From Phyllobacterium sp. T1293 (lineage in GTDB: Bacteria > Pseudomonadota > Alphaproteobacteria > Rhizobiales > Rhizobiaceae), in contig NZ_CP088276.1 of assembly GCF_020731415.2 (NCBI RefSeq), positions 310,001 through 374,000 on the forward strand: a DNA stretch of 64,000 bases, written 5' to 3'. Position numbers and translations under genes: made by a program. The notes under the pieces were generated by a model. It was given only the letters and a program-made list of their open reading frames with translations, searched no databases and had not been told where the DNA came from. Below, piece after piece: positions 46,498-55,251 of this stretch. Each line of letters begins with the position of its first letter. Positions within the stretch are counted from its first letter, which is position 1.

Positions 46498-47330
46498 TTT
46501 GCCACCCATGCATTGCGGTCGAGAACAGGCAGCTCGTCGCGGGTTTCGTCCAGTCTGGGAATGGCCGCAATCAGCCCACGCGTATAAGGATGCGTGGCGC
46601 TGCGTAGCTCACCCGCCTTGCATTCCTCAACGATTTTGCCGGTATTCATCACCAGAATACGGTCGCAATAGCTCGAAACAAGGTTGAGGTCATGGCTGAT
46701 GAAGATCAGCCCCATGCCTTTGCGCTTGACCTGTTCATCAATGATATCAAGCACCTGCGCCTGCACCGAAACATCAAGCGCGGAGGTCGGTTCATCGGCA
46801 ATCAGCAGATCAGGCTCCGGGATCAGCATCATTGCGATCATAACGCGCTGGCCCATGCCGCCGGATATTTCATGCGGATAGAGCGTGGCGACACGTTCCG
46901 GATCGGCGATGCGCACCGCCTCCAGCATGGAATGCACCCGCTGTTGGGTTTCCCGGCGTGGCAGGCGTTTGTGGGTTTGCAGGGCTTCGGCAATCTGCTC
47001 ACCGACTGTCATAACAGGGTTGAGCGAGAATTTCGGGTCCTGCATCACCATGGAGATGCGCGCGCCGCGGATACTGCGCATCGCCTTCTCCGACTGGGTG
47101 TTCAGATCGATACCGTCAAAGCGGAATGTGTCGGCGCTGACCCTGCCCGGTGCGCGGATGAGTTTGAGGATGGCGCGGCCAGTCATCGATTTGCCTGATC
47201 CGCTTTCGCCGACAATGCCGAGCCGCTCGCGGCCAAGGGTGAAGGAGATACCGCGCACCACATCAATCGGGCCTTTCGGCGTGGGAAAGGTAACGCGCAG
47301 ATTGTCGATCTCAAGCAGGGGAGTACTCAA
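46494..47330 (-). CDS. Peptide ABC transporter ATPase (DppD/OppD type)
   Basis: A 278-residue ATPase with Walker A GESGSGKSMTGRAIL, signature HEISGGMGQRVMIAMMLIPE and Walker B LLIADEPTSALDVSVQAQVL. The start appears to be TTG at 47330, which overlaps the DppC stop by 4 bases; the frame runs open upstream to 47486 but without homologous sequence. No Cys-rich C-terminal extension is seen. Confidence 0.83.
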   Translation of the reverse strand: MSTPLLEIDNLRVTFPTPKGPIDVVRGISFTLGRERLGIVGESGSGKSMTGRAILKLIRAPGRVSADTFRFDGIDLNTQSEKAMRSIRGARISMVMQDPKFSLNPVMTVGEQIAEALQTHKRLPRRETQQRVHSMLEAVRIADPERVATLYPHEISGGMGQRVMIAMMLIPEPDLLIADEPTSALDVSVQAQVLDIIDEQVKRKGMGLIFISHDLNLVSSYCDRILVMNTGKIVEECKAGELRSATHPYTRGLIAAIPRLDETRDELPVLDRNAWVAK

Positions 47331-48232
47331 TGCTGTTCTCCGCTTTTGGGATCTAGGACATCGCGCAAACCATCGCCGAGAAAGCAAAAGCCGAGGCTGA
47401 CAATGATGATGGCAAAGCCCGGCATGGTCGCCACCCACCACTGATCCAGAATGAAGGAGCGGCCACGCGCAATCATTGCGCCCCATTCGGGCAGGGGTGG
47501 CTGCGCGCCAAGACCAATGAAGCCAAGGCCTGCGGCGGTCAGAATAATACCGGCCATATCAAGCGTGACGCGCACGATCATTGACGAGGTACACAGCGGC
47601 AGCACATGGCCGAGAATAACCCGCAGCGAGGAAGCGCCTTGCAGGCGGATAGCGGCGATAAATTCTGAATTCTTGAAGGTCAGCGTTTCCGCCCGGGCAA
47701 TGCGGGCATAGCCGGGCCATGAGGTAATGGCGATGGCAATAATGGCGTTTTCGATGCCGGGTCCAAGCGCCGCCACAAGGGCCAGTGCCAGAATGAGTTT
47801 GGGCATGGACAGGAAAATATCGGTGATACCCATCAGGATGCGATCAATCCAGCCGCCGAAATATCCGGCGACTGCGCCAATGATCAGCCCGGCGGGCGCG
47901 GCAAGCACGGCCACCAGCACGACGATGACAAGGGTGATGCGTGCGCCATAGACCACACGGGACCAGATATCCCGGCCAAGTTCGTCCGTGCCCATCCAGT
48001 TGATGCCGCTTGGCGGCAACAGGCGCTGCGCCAGATCCTGCTTCAGCGGATCATGGGTTGCGATCAGCGGCGCGAATATTGCCGTGAGGATCAGCGTGAG
48101 AATGATGATCGCACCGACAGCCGCCAGTGGATTGCGCGAGAGAGCACCGCATATCCGGTAAAGGCGGCCAAGACGGGCCTGCATCCGCGAGGCGGGGCTA
48201 TCATCGATCAGCCAGCTATGTACATTTGCCAT
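47327..48232 (-). CDS. Peptide ABC transporter permease (DppC/OppC type)
   Basis: A 301-residue inner-membrane permease with an N-terminal OppC-type helix and the GTDELGRDIWSRVVYGARITL motif. The EAA-like loop region is around ARAETLTFKNSEFIAAIRLQGAS split across the fourth membrane segment. It sits 9 bases after dppB and overlaps the next ATPase gene. Confidence 0.88.
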   Translation of the reverse strand: MANVHSWLIDDSPASRMQARLGRLYRICGALSRNPLAAVGAIIILTLILTAIFAPLIATHDPLKQDLAQRLLPPSGINWMGTDELGRDIWSRVVYGARITLVIVVLVAVLAAPAGLIIGAVAGYFGGWIDRILMGITDIFLSMPKLILALALVAALGPGIENAIIAIAITSWPGYARIARAETLTFKNSEFIAAIRLQGASSLRVILGHVLPLCTSSMIVRVTLDMAGIILTAAGLGFIGLGAQPPLPEWGAMIARGRSFILDQWWVATMPGFAIIIVSLGFCFLGDGLRDVLDPKSGEQH

Positions 48233-48241
48233 CGATGCCTC

Positions 48242-49330
48242 CTAACGCGCACGGGGATCAAGGACGCGGTAGAGCACGTCGGAAATCTTGTTGATGCCGA
48301 TGAAGACCGCGCCGATGACGAGCGTTGCACCAAGCACGGCGGACATATCCGCATTGAGCAACGCCACGGTCAGATAATTGCCAATACCCGGCCAGGAAAA
48401 GATCGTCTCGATCATGACTGAACCCTCCAGGAGCCCCGCATAGGAAAGGCCGATGACGGTGATCAGCGGAACCAGAATAGGCCTGAATGCATGGCGCCAG
48501 ATCACCAGCCGTTCCGATACGCCTTTGACGCGGGCAGTGGTCACATATTCCTGTGACAGCTGGTCGAGCATGAAGGAGCGCGTCATGCGCGCGATATAGG
48601 CAAGGCTGAAGAAACCAAGCACAGAAGCTGGCAAGGCCAGATGCCAGAGCGCATTGAAGAAAATCTCGGTTTCACCTGCCAGCAGGCTGTCGATCAGCAC
48701 GATGCCCGTGACCGGATCGACCAACCCGTCATAGAAAATATCGAGGCGGCCAGGACCTGCAACCCATTTCAGGCGGGCATAGAAAACCGCAAGCCCGACG
48801 AGGCCAAGCCAGAAGGCAGGAACCGCATAGCCCAGCAGTCCGACCACGCGGATGATCTGATCAACAAGACTGCCCCGGCGGCTCGCAGCATAGACACCCA
48901 TGGGAACGCCGAGCAGCACGCCGATGATGATGCCAAGTGTGGCCATTTCGAGCGTTGCCGGAAAGACGCGCTTCAGATCCTCAAGAACGGGTTTGCCCGT
49001 TGATACCGATGTGCCGAGATCGCCCGAAAGCACCGAGCCGACATAGTGGATGAACTGCACGAGGGCTGGTTGGTCGAGCCCCATCTGTATCCGTGCCGCT
49101 TCATAGACCGCACGCGGTGCGCGGTCGCCGACGACAGCCAGAACCGGATCAATGGGGACAACGCGGCCAATGAAGAAGGTAATGGCCAACAGTCCGAGGA
49201 ACGTGATGAGCACGGAGATGATGAAGCCACCCAATCCGAAGATCAGGCGCGCACTCCGGCTCTTGCGAAAGCCCGGTCGCTTAGTCGCTTTGATGGCAAT
49301 ATCTGCCAGTGTCTCGGATTCGAATGCCAA
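48242..49330 (-). CDS. Peptide ABC transporter permease (DppB/OppB type)
   Basis: A 362-residue permease with a long soluble N-terminus (about 30 residues), MGLDQPALVQFIHYVGSVLS followed by GDLGTSVSTGKPVL, and the EAA loop near MLDQLSQEYVTTARVKGVSE. It is the first gene of the minus-strand peptide transporter operon. The 181-base space upstream, shared with the XRE regulator, holds palindromes. Confidence 0.88.
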   Translation of the reverse strand: MAFESETLADIAIKATKRPGFRKSRSARLIFGLGGFIISVLITFLGLLAITFFIGRVVPIDPVLAVVGDRAPRAVYEAARIQMGLDQPALVQFIHYVGSVLSGDLGTSVSTGKPVLEDLKRVFPATLEMATLGIIIGVLLGVPMGVYAASRRGSLVDQIIRVVGLLGYAVPAFWLGLVGLAVFYARLKWVAGPGRLDIFYDGLVDPVTGIVLIDSLLAGETEIFFNALWHLALPASVLGFFSLAYIARMTRSFMLDQLSQEYVTTARVKGVSERLVIWRHAFRPILVPLITVIGLSYAGLLEGSVMIETIFSWPGIGNYLTVALLNADMSAVLGATLVIGAVFIGINKISDVLYRVLDPRAR

Positions 49331-49461
49331 ATCCTATGCCTTCCCATTCATGACACCTGGGTTGGCCCATTCGTGTCGACTGTTCCCGTCGATCCCGGTC
49401 TAAAATTCAGGGGTGCGGATGCACTTTGCCTGAGCCTGCCGAAGATTCTGCTTGGACCATA

Positions 49462-49498
49462 CAAAAATTTTTGCTTAGATCAAAGAAATTTTACTAAG
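49462..49498. promoter_or_regulatory. Palindromes between the peptide permease and XRE-cupin regulator
   Basis: CAAAAATTTTTG (49462-49473) is a perfect palindrome. CTTAG (49474-49478) and CTAAG (49494-49498) flank a further 15 A/T-rich bases. They lie directly before the XRE-cupin start and upstream of dppB, so they are candidate operators for the regulator and the transporter operon. Confidence 0.45.
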
Positions 49499-49511
49499 AG
49501 TGGAATCGCCC

Positions 49512-50093
49512 ATGTCATCCGAGGTCCGCAACACTGACAAGCAGCCCAAGATCGGGGCTATGATTCGCGCAAGGCGGCGTCAATTGCAGCTGACATTGCA
49601 GGAAATCTGCGATGCCGCAGGCATTTCAGTTGGATATCTCAGTCAGGTTGAACGCGATCATGCCACACCGTCGCTGGGAACGCTCGCACAGATTTCGCGC
49701 AGCCTTAATGTCGGGATGGATTATTTTATTGCCACCCCGAATGTGGAAGACGCGCTGACACGTCAGGGTGAGCGGCAGAAGTATTCGGTCGACGGTTCCT
49801 CCATTGTTTACGAGCAGATCGCTACGGATTTTGCCGGGAACATACTTTCATCTGTGATCATGCATATACCGGCGGGCTACCGCTCCGAAACGGTCAGCCA
49901 TGAGGGCGAAGAAATCCTCTACGTGCTTGAAGGTGTCATTACCCATCAGCTTGATGATGAAGAAGTGGTGCTTTCGACCGGTGACAGCCTGCATTTTCGC
50001 GGCAACCGGCCCCATGCGTGGTGGAATGATTCAGGCAAAACGGCCCGGCTTCTGTGGACAGGAACATTGCCCATATTCCGGACCCGTCTTTAA
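49512..50093 (+). CDS. XRE-family regulator with C-terminal cupin
   Basis: A 193-residue regulator with an N-terminal helix-turn-helix (IRARRRQLQLTLQEICDAAG, then VGYLSQVERDHATPSLGTLA) and a C-terminal cupin (HEGEEILYVLEGVITHQLDD, then DSLHFRGNRPHAWWN) that likely binds a small effector. It is divergent from the peptide permeases and upstream of the binding protein and peptidase, so it is probably their local regulator. ATG 49512 is used; four extra codons upstream are possible. Confidence 0.87.
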   Translation: MSSEVRNTDKQPKIGAMIRARRRQLQLTLQEICDAAGISVGYLSQVERDHATPSLGTLAQISRSLNVGMDYFIATPNVEDALTRQGERQKYSVDGSSIVYEQIATDFAGNILSSVIMHIPAGYRSETVSHEGEEILYVLEGVITHQLDDEEVVLSTGDSLHFRGNRPHAWWNDSGKTARLLWTGTLPIFRTRL

Positions 50094-50148
50094 AGACCGC
50101 TTCAACAAGACAAGCCAATAACAATAACAATCCAGAGGAGAATGAAGA

Positions 50149-51741
50149 ATGAAACTGTTCAAGGCGGCGCTGTTTGCCGCTTCCATTATATCCGCATCGG
50201 CGCCTCTTACCGCCCATGCTGCAACCCCCGGCAATGCACTGGTTGTGGCCCAGAACATCGACGATATCGTCAGTATCGATCCGGCTGAAGCCTATGAGTT
50301 CACCTCGGGCGAATATGTAACTCAGACCTATGACCGTCTGGTGCAGTATGATGCGCCTGATGTGAAGACGCTGGCACCGGGTCTGGCGACGGAATGGAAG
50401 GTGGATGATGCCGCCAAGACCATCACCTTCACGCTGCGGGACGGGGTGAAATTCACCTCGGGCAATCCGCTGCGGGCTGATGATGTGGTCTATTCCTGGA
50501 AGCGCGTCATTACGCTGAACAAGGCGCCAGCCTTCATTCTGGCGCAGCTTGGCTGGACTGCTGATAATTTCGACAAGATGGTCACCGCATCCGGCAATAC
50601 GGTCGTTGTCAAATATGATGGCGATTTCTCTTCCGCCTTTGTGCTCAACGTTCTTGCTGCGCGTCCTGCCTCTGTCATCGACTCAGTGACGGTGAAGGCC
50701 AATGAAGCCAATGGCGATATGGGCAATACATGGCTGAAGTCGAATTCCGCCGGTACAGGGCCGTTTGTCTTGAAAGCATTCCGTCCGGCGGAGATCATCA
50801 ATCTTACAGGCAATCCCAATTATTATGGCGGCGCACCGGCAATGAAGTCGGTCATTATCCGCCATGTGGCTGAAGCCGCGACCCAGCAATTGCTGCTTGA
50901 GTCTGGTGATGTGGACATCGCCAAGAACCTGACACCGGATCAGGTCGCCAGCCTTTCGACCAAGGGCACAGTCAACGTCGAGACCTATCCACAGGCTGCC
51001 GTGCATTTCCTTAGCTTCAACCAGAAGGATGAGGCGCTGACCAATCCTGCGATCTGGGAAGCAGCGCGTTACCTTGTCAACTACAAGGGGATGACTGACT
51101 CGTTCCTTAAAGGACAGATGCAGGTGCATCAGGCGTTCTGGCCAGCGGGTTTCCCCGGATCGCTCGATGAGACGCCCTATACCTATGATCCCGCCAAAGC
51201 GAAGAAAATCCTCGCCGATGCCGGTGTGAAAACCCCTGTTAATGTCACGCTTGATGTGATCAATTCAACACCGTTCACCGATATGGCGCAGTCGCTGCAG
51301 GCGGGTTTTGCCGAAGCTGGGATCAACTTCAACATCATTCCCGGCACGGGCAGTCAGGTCATCACAAAATACCGTGCCCGCACCCACGAGGCCATGCTGC
51401 TCTATTGGGGCCCTGACTTCATGGACCCTGACTCAAACGCCAAGGCATTTGCCTTCAACGAGGATAATTCCGACGGCAATTACCAGTCGACAACCACATG
51501 GCGCAATGGCTGGGCGGTTCCGGCGGAACTCAATGCTGAAACCAAGGCCGCGCGTGCGGAGGCAGACCCGTCGAAGCGCAATCAGATGTATGTTGATCTG
51601 CAGAAAAAAGTGCAGGAGAAATCACCCATTATCGTGATGTTCCAGGCAGCAACACAGGTAGCGCTCGCCAAGAACGTGTCAGGCTACGTCAATGGCGCAA
51701 CCTCGGATTTCGTGTTCTACCGCCTCGTGAAAAAGAACTAA
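50149..51741 (+). CDS. Peptide ABC transporter solute-binding protein (DppA/OppA type)
   Basis: A 530-residue periplasmic binding protein (SBP_bac_5). The signal peptide MKLFKAALFAASIISASAPL ends near AHA. Family segments are YDRLVQYDAPDVKTLAPGLA and TITFTLRDGVKFTSGNPLRA near the start, and NTWLKSNSAGTGPFVLKAF. It is separated from the regulator by 55 bases with an AGAGGAG site. A strong hairpin follows the gene. Confidence 0.9.
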   Translation: MKLFKAALFAASIISASAPLTAHAATPGNALVVAQNIDDIVSIDPAEAYEFTSGEYVTQTYDRLVQYDAPDVKTLAPGLATEWKVDDAAKTITFTLRDGVKFTSGNPLRADDVVYSWKRVITLNKAPAFILAQLGWTADNFDKMVTASGNTVVVKYDGDFSSAFVLNVLAARPASVIDSVTVKANEANGDMGNTWLKSNSAGTGPFVLKAFRPAEIINLTGNPNYYGGAPAMKSVIIRHVAEAATQQLLLESGDVDIAKNLTPDQVASLSTKGTVNVETYPQAAVHFLSFNQKDEALTNPAIWEAARYLVNYKGMTDSFLKGQMQVHQAFWPAGFPGSLDETPYTYDPAKAKKILADAGVKTPVNVTLDVINSTPFTDMAQSLQAGFAEAGINFNIIPGTGSQVITKYRARTHEAMLLYWGPDFMDPDSNAKAFAFNEDNSDGNYQSTTTWRNGWAVPAELNAETKAARAEADPSKRNQMYVDLQKKVQEKSPIIVMFQAATQVALAKNVSGYVNGATSDFVFYRLVKKN

Positions 51742-51755
51742 GCAAAACGGTTTCA

Positions 51756-51781
51756 GGGTCGCCCGGATTGCCGGGCGGCCC
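51756..51781 (+). other. Intercistronic hairpin between binding protein and peptidase genes
   Basis: An 11-pair stem with one G-T pair (GGGTCGCCCGG / CCGGGCGGCCC) and an ATTG loop lies 15 bases after the binding-protein stop. No T-tract follows, so mRNA protection or partial termination favouring excess binding protein is likelier than full termination. Confidence 0.6.
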
Positions 51782-51814
51782 ATATCCAATGTCCATATCA
51801 ACGGGAATAGAAAA

Positions 51815-52903
51815 ATGTCAGAACTTCGGATGACGCGCCTGCGCGAACGCATGGCTGAAACCGGAACCGATCTTGTCGTCGTCGGTCCTTCCTCACATAT
51901 GGTCTGGCTTGCCGGGCTCTCGCCGCATGGTGATGAACGGCCGGTGCTGCTGATTGTCAGCAAAGACCATGCCGGGCTGTTAATGCCTGCGCTCAATGCG
52001 GATAGTTCGCGTCAGCATACGGATCTGCCATTCTATCCATGGACCGATGGTGAAGGTCCGGATGCGGCGCTTGCTGCCCTGCTGAAAGATGCGGGTGCGA
52101 CGAAGCCCGGCATCAAGATTGCCCTTGATGAAACGATGCGTGCGGATTTTGCGCTGCTTGTCATCGATGCATTGCCGGGTGCCAAGCGGACCTTTCTCAA
52201 TGACACTGTCGGTTATCTGCGCGCCCGCAAGGATGAGGCGGAGTATGCGGCTCTCAAGGCGAATGCGCTTATCAATGATGGCGCGATGCGCGCGGCTTTT
52301 GCGGCATTGAAACCGGGTGTTACCGAGCAGGAAATCGCTGGCGTGGTCAGGGATTTCTACAAGGCCAACAATGCCAGGCCTGAGTTCACCAGTGTCTGCT
52401 TCGGTGAGAATGGCGCATTCCCGCATCATCATACCGGTGAGCGCAAGTTGAAAGCCAATGAAGCCGTGCTGATCGATATTGGCGGGCGCAGCGATGGCTA
52501 TCCCAGTGATATGACCCGGGTTGCCATCTGCGGCGATACACCGGAGGATTTCGACAAGGTGCATGCGGTGCTCGATCGTGCCGTTGAAGCGGCTATTGCT
52601 GCGGCCAAACCCGGTGTGGCTGCCAAGGAAGTCGACAAGGCAGCGCGCGATGTCATCACCGAAGCCGGTTACGGCGAATTCTTCCTGCACCGTACCGGGC
52701 ACGGCATGGGCATCGATATCCACGAGCCGCCCTACATCACCGCAACCTCCGAGGCCATTCTCGAAGATGGGCACGTATTCTCGATTGAACCGGGCATTTA
52801 TCTCAGCGGCAAATTTGGCCTCCGATTGGAAGAGATCGTAATCATCCGTGGCAATAGGGCGGAAGTCCTCTCCGAATTGCCAAGAACCGCTTTTAAAGCC
52901 TGA
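51815..52903 (+). CDS. M24-family Xaa-Pro-type peptidase
   Basis: A 362-residue pita-bread metallopeptidase. Metal ligands are seen in VLIDIGGRSDGYPSDMTRV (two Asp), HRTGHGMGIDIHEPPY (His), FSIEPGIYL (Glu) and LRLEEIVII (Glu), all present. The N-terminal creatinase-like domain (about 1-140) is intact. It probably cleaves peptides imported by the adjacent transporter. Creatinase or ectoine hydrolase-like activity is an alternative in this superfamily. Confidence 0.88.
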   Translation: MSELRMTRLRERMAETGTDLVVVGPSSHMVWLAGLSPHGDERPVLLIVSKDHAGLLMPALNADSSRQHTDLPFYPWTDGEGPDAALAALLKDAGATKPGIKIALDETMRADFALLVIDALPGAKRTFLNDTVGYLRARKDEAEYAALKANALINDGAMRAAFAALKPGVTEQEIAGVVRDFYKANNARPEFTSVCFGENGAFPHHHTGERKLKANEAVLIDIGGRSDGYPSDMTRVAICGDTPEDFDKVHAVLDRAVEAAIAAAKPGVAAKEVDKAARDVITEAGYGEFFLHRTGHGMGIDIHEPPYITATSEAILEDGHVFSIEPGIYLSGKFGLRLEEIVIIRGNRAEVLSELPRTAFKA

Positions 52904-52909
52904 TAATAG

Positions 52910-52937
52910 AAGGCCGTTTCGCAACCGAAACGGCCTT
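52910..52937 (+). terminator. Terminator-like hairpin after the M24 peptidase
   Basis: A perfect 12-bp stem (AAGGCCGTTTCG / CGAAACGGCCTT) closes a CAAC tetraloop, 6 bases after the peptidase stop. Only a short T run (TT) follows directly. It separates this operon from nasT. Confidence 0.7.
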
Positions 52938-53006
52938 GCCTACTACTTTTGGCTATGTGTCTTAATGTAGCATTGCACAATTTGAGTGCATGCGCAAAAT
53001 TAAGGC

Positions 53007-53594
53007 ATGTCCGCTTCGCTATCGATCATGGTCTTTGATGAAAACCGTATCCGCGCTTCAATTATTGAAGAGGGATTGCGGGAGGCAGGCCATGACCGCG
53101 TGGTGGTTCTGCATGATATTGCCGGTCTTGCGCGCCAGATCGAGCAGATTCAGCCCGATGTGATTGTCATTGATATCGAGACGCCCAACCGGGATATGCT
53201 GGAGCATCTTTTCCAGCTTAGCCGCTCGGTGCGCAAACCTATTGCCATGTTTGTCGATAGTTCCGACAGTTCCTCAATCGAGGCGGCTGTCGATGCCGGT
53301 GTTTCCGCTTACGTGGTTGATGGTCTGAAGAAAGAACGCGTCAAACCCATTCTCGATATGGCGGTGAGCCGTTTCAAGGCATTCAGCCGTCTGCAGCAGG
53401 AGTTGGCCGAGGCAAAAACGGCGCTGGAAGAGCGCAAGATCATCGAGCGTGCCAAGGGTATTTTGATGAAATCGCGCAAAATATCTGAGGACGAGGCTTA
53501 TTCGCTGCTGCGGCAGACAGCCATGAACGAGAAGAAGAAGCTTTCCGATATCGCACAAAGCGTCGTCATGACGGCGGCGATGCTTGGAAGCTAG
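53007..53594 (+). CDS. nasT: ANTAR-domain antiterminator NasT
   Basis: A 195-residue regulator with an N-terminal receiver-like domain (PDVIVIDIETPNRDMLEHLF carries the Asp region) and a C-terminal ANTAR RNA-binding domain (about 125-195: ERKIIERAKGILMKSRKISE, DEAYSLLRQTAMNEKKKLSD). NasT binds tandem hexaloop hairpins in the leader of nitrate-assimilation mRNA and prevents termination. It is held inactive by NasS when nitrate is absent. It lies 15 bases before nasS. Confidence 0.93.
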   Translation: MSASLSIMVFDENRIRASIIEEGLREAGHDRVVVLHDIAGLARQIEQIQPDVIVIDIETPNRDMLEHLFQLSRSVRKPIAMFVDSSDSSSIEAAVDAGVSAYVVDGLKKERVKPILDMAVSRFKAFSRLQQELAEAKTALEERKIIERAKGILMKSRKISEDEAYSLLRQTAMNEKKKLSDIAQSVVMTAAMLGS

Positions 53595-53609
53595 GAAGAG
53601 AGGTTGGCC

Positions 53610-54899
53610 GTGAGTTTTATCGGGACGAGCAATGGCCAGGGCATGGGTGGCGGATTGGCAGCGCCGTCGGCGATGCGCAGTGAAGGCGTCCGTGTGGTCA
53701 GGGCCGGTTTTATTCCGCTTGTCGATGCCTCTGTTCTCATTGCCGCTGCCGAATTCGGTTTTGCCTTGCGCGAAGGCATCCAGCTCGAACTGGTGAAGGA
53801 TGTTTCCTGGGCCAATATCCGCGATCGGCTGGCCTTCCGGCAGTTTGATGTCGCGCATATGCTTGCGCCGATGCCCGTTGCATCTACCCTTGGTCTCGGA
53901 TCAAACCCTTCGCCTGTCATTACGCCATTCACCCTTGGCCGAGGTGGCAATGCCATCACCCTTTCGGTCAATCTCTATCGCCGGATGCAGGCGCTGGCTG
54001 ATCTTGCCGGTGATGAGGGCGCGCTTGCCAATGCCGAAGCGCTGAAGCTTGTCATTGACGATATCAAGGTGCGGGGCGAGCCGCTGCCGGTGCTGGGCAC
54101 CACCTATCCATTCTCTTCCCATAATTACGAGCTGCGCTATTGGCTGGCGGCGGGTGGCATTCACCCGGACCGCGACGTGAAACTGGTGGTTGTGCCACCG
54201 CCCATGACCTCGGATGCCCTGTCGGCTGGTGCCATCGATGGTTTCTGCGTTGGTGCGCCGTGGAATATGGTGGCTGTTGCCCGCGAAGTCGGACGGATTG
54301 TCGCCGTCAAGGAAGATATCTGGCCGTCGAGCCCGGAAAAGGTCATCGGTGTTCGCCCCGAATGGGCTGACAGCAACCCGGAAACATTGGCGCGATTGAT
54401 CGTTGCACTCGACCGTGCGGCGGCATGGTGCGAAGTGCCTGACAATCGCCGCGAGCTTGCGCAGGTTCTGTCGGAGCCCCGTTATATCGATACATCGGAA
54501 GATATTCTGCACCGGGTGCTGCTTGGGCGTTTCACCACCGACCCTGATGGGCATGAGCGGACGGTGCCTGACTATTTTTCATTCCACCGCCATGCGGCGA
54601 ATTTCCCCTGGGTTAGTCAGGCGCAATGGATATTCAGCCAGATGATCCGGTGGGGACAGGTAGCGCATACCCTGGAAAGGCAGGTGAAGGTGGCGACCGC
54701 TTTCCGCCCCGATCTCTATCGCAATGCACTCGGACCCCGTCCGGATATTCCCGTTGAGGATATGCGTGTGGAAGGCGGGCATCGCGCTGATGGGTTTATC
54801 GACGGGGCGATATTTGATCCGCAAAATATCCCTGACTATCTCAAGGGTTTTCAGGTTCATAATCTTGAAACGCTCGTCGTAGGGGAGGATGAAGTCTGA
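53610..54899 (+). CDS. nasS: Nitrate sensor NasS (NrtA-like, cytoplasmic)
   Basis: A 429-residue protein homologous to the nitrate-binding NrtA (VRAGFIPLVDASVLIAAAEF and LRYWLAAGGIHPDRDVKLVV) but lacking a signal peptide, as in NasS. It binds nitrate or nitrite and sequesters NasT in their absence. The GTG at 53610 has GAGAGG about 6 bases upstream; a TTG at 53604 is an alternative. Confidence 0.92.
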   Translation: MSFIGTSNGQGMGGGLAAPSAMRSEGVRVVRAGFIPLVDASVLIAAAEFGFALREGIQLELVKDVSWANIRDRLAFRQFDVAHMLAPMPVASTLGLGSNPSPVITPFTLGRGGNAITLSVNLYRRMQALADLAGDEGALANAEALKLVIDDIKVRGEPLPVLGTTYPFSSHNYELRYWLAAGGIHPDRDVKLVVVPPPMTSDALSAGAIDGFCVGAPWNMVAVAREVGRIVAVKEDIWPSSPEKVIGVRPEWADSNPETLARLIVALDRAAAWCEVPDNRRELAQVLSEPRYIDTSEDILHRVLLGRFTTDPDGHERTVPDYFSFHRHAANFPWVSQAQWIFSQMIRWGQVAHTLERQVKVATAFRPDLYRNALGPRPDIPVEDMRVEGGHRADGFIDGAIFDPQNIPDYLKGFQVHNLETLVVGEDEV

Positions 54900-55053
54900 T
54901 GCGCAAAATTTGTGCTCTGCACAATAAATAAGCGCTATCATGTGTGCATCTGCACATTTCAACTGCGGTAATCTTTGTGCGATCCCAATGTGAAAATGCA
55001 GCGGATGTATATAAATATCAATAATAACAATACTTTATAAGTTTTCTCATTAA

Positions 55054-55070
55054 TTGGCACACTTATTGCT
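55054..55070 (+). promoter_or_regulatory. Sigma-54 promoter of the nitrate assimilation operon
   Basis: TTGGCACACTTATTGCT contains TGGCAC (55055-55060), 5 bases, then TTGC (55066-55069), an exact -24/-12 consensus. Transcription would start near 55081. It implies RpoN with an NtrC-type activator, linking the operon to nitrogen limitation. NtrC sites were not clearly identified in the preceding A/T-rich bases. Confidence 0.88.
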
Positions 55071-55080
55071 TTTATAAAAC

Positions 55081-55205
55081 CGTTCCGTCAACGAGGACAG
55101 GAACCGCGAGCATCGCCATCGGATGCTTTCAAAGACACAGACGTCGCTTGGGCAAGTTCATTCACCAGACTGGGGAGAATGCACTTCATCCAGCGGCGTT
55201 TTTTT
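55081..55205 (+). ncRNA. NasT (ANTAR)-responsive leader with two hexaloops and a terminator
   Basis: Hairpin 1 (55082-55104) pairs GTTCC/GGAAC and GTC/GAC around the loop AACGAG (55090-55095), with A1 and G4. Hairpin 2 pairs GAC/GTC around the loop ACAGAC (55137-55142), again A1 and G4. An extra hairpin AGCATC/GATGCT (55109-55127) lies between them. The terminator arm ACGTCGCT (55141-55148) overlaps hairpin 2 and pairs with AGCGGCGT (55192-55199), followed by a run of seven T to 55205. NasT binding to the two loops would block the terminator. This is the established ANTAR layout. Confidence 0.75.
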
Positions 55206-55251
55206 ATGGCTCAAGCTGCACGGAAAAGCAGCGCTGCAAAGGGGATTTGTG

